DNA of 5,473 nt from an uncultured Bacillaceae bacterium (GTDB lineage: Bacteria > Bacillota > Bacilli > Bacillales > Caldibacillaceae). The first letter of the stretch is position 1, and each line of letters begins with the position of its first letter. Shown here one piece after another: positions 5,444 through 5,473 of this stretch. The position numbers and the translations under genes are program-made. The notes beneath the pieces were generated by a model. It was not told where the DNA came from and made no database searches. It saw only the letters and a list, made by a program, of their open reading frames with translations. The stretch covers positions 1-5,473 of the forward strand of contig CALGYZ010000035.1 of assembly GCA_937934645.1 (NCBI GenBank). The letters are read 5' to 3'.

Positions 5444-5473
5444 TTTTCAACCTCTTTTCTATAAAATTTTAAA

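Overview
The window looks like chromosomal DNA of a low-to-moderate GC, Gram-positive Firmicute, most likely a Bacillaceae member. The support is AGGAGG-type ribosome binding sites, compact hairpin-plus-U-run terminators, a lipoprotein signal peptide, a Firmicute-style chemoreceptor signalling tip, and a stand-alone MetE-like protein of the Bacillus YxjG/YxjH type. No phage, plasmid, CRISPR, rRNA or tRNA gene is visible.

Layout. Positions 1-496 hold no credible gene. They contain short repeats (an 11-bp inverted repeat bounding about 134 bp, and GGTCAT-containing direct repeats), an operator-like 8+8 palindrome (307-330), weak sigma-A-like promoter candidates, and a foldable leader (381-461) that ends in a terminator-like stem and seven T's just before the chemoreceptor ribosome binding site. 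Positions 497-2248 (+) encode a single-Cache transmembrane methyl-accepting chemotaxis protein. Positions 2253-2283 are a strong hairpin that can terminate transcription from both sides. Positions 2287-4080 (-) encode a predicted lipoprotein with a purple-acid-phosphatase-like N-terminal domain and a calcineurin-like metallophosphoesterase domain; its best-supported start is a TTG, five codons inside the longest reading frame. Positions 4081-4315 hold its probable promoter, a small palindrome, and one clear plus one weaker terminator for the upstream gene. Positions 4316-5443 (-) encode the MetE-like methyltransferase, complete with ribosome binding site; its promoter and leader lie mostly beyond the window edge.

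The three genes appear to be separate transcription units and nothing shows that they act together: one senses an external chemical and signals to CheA/CheW, one is an anchored extracellular phosphoesterase, and one belongs to methionine synthesis or recycling. I see no convincing new multi-gene system. The most interesting unexplained parts are the chemoreceptor leader and the repeat-rich DNA before it.
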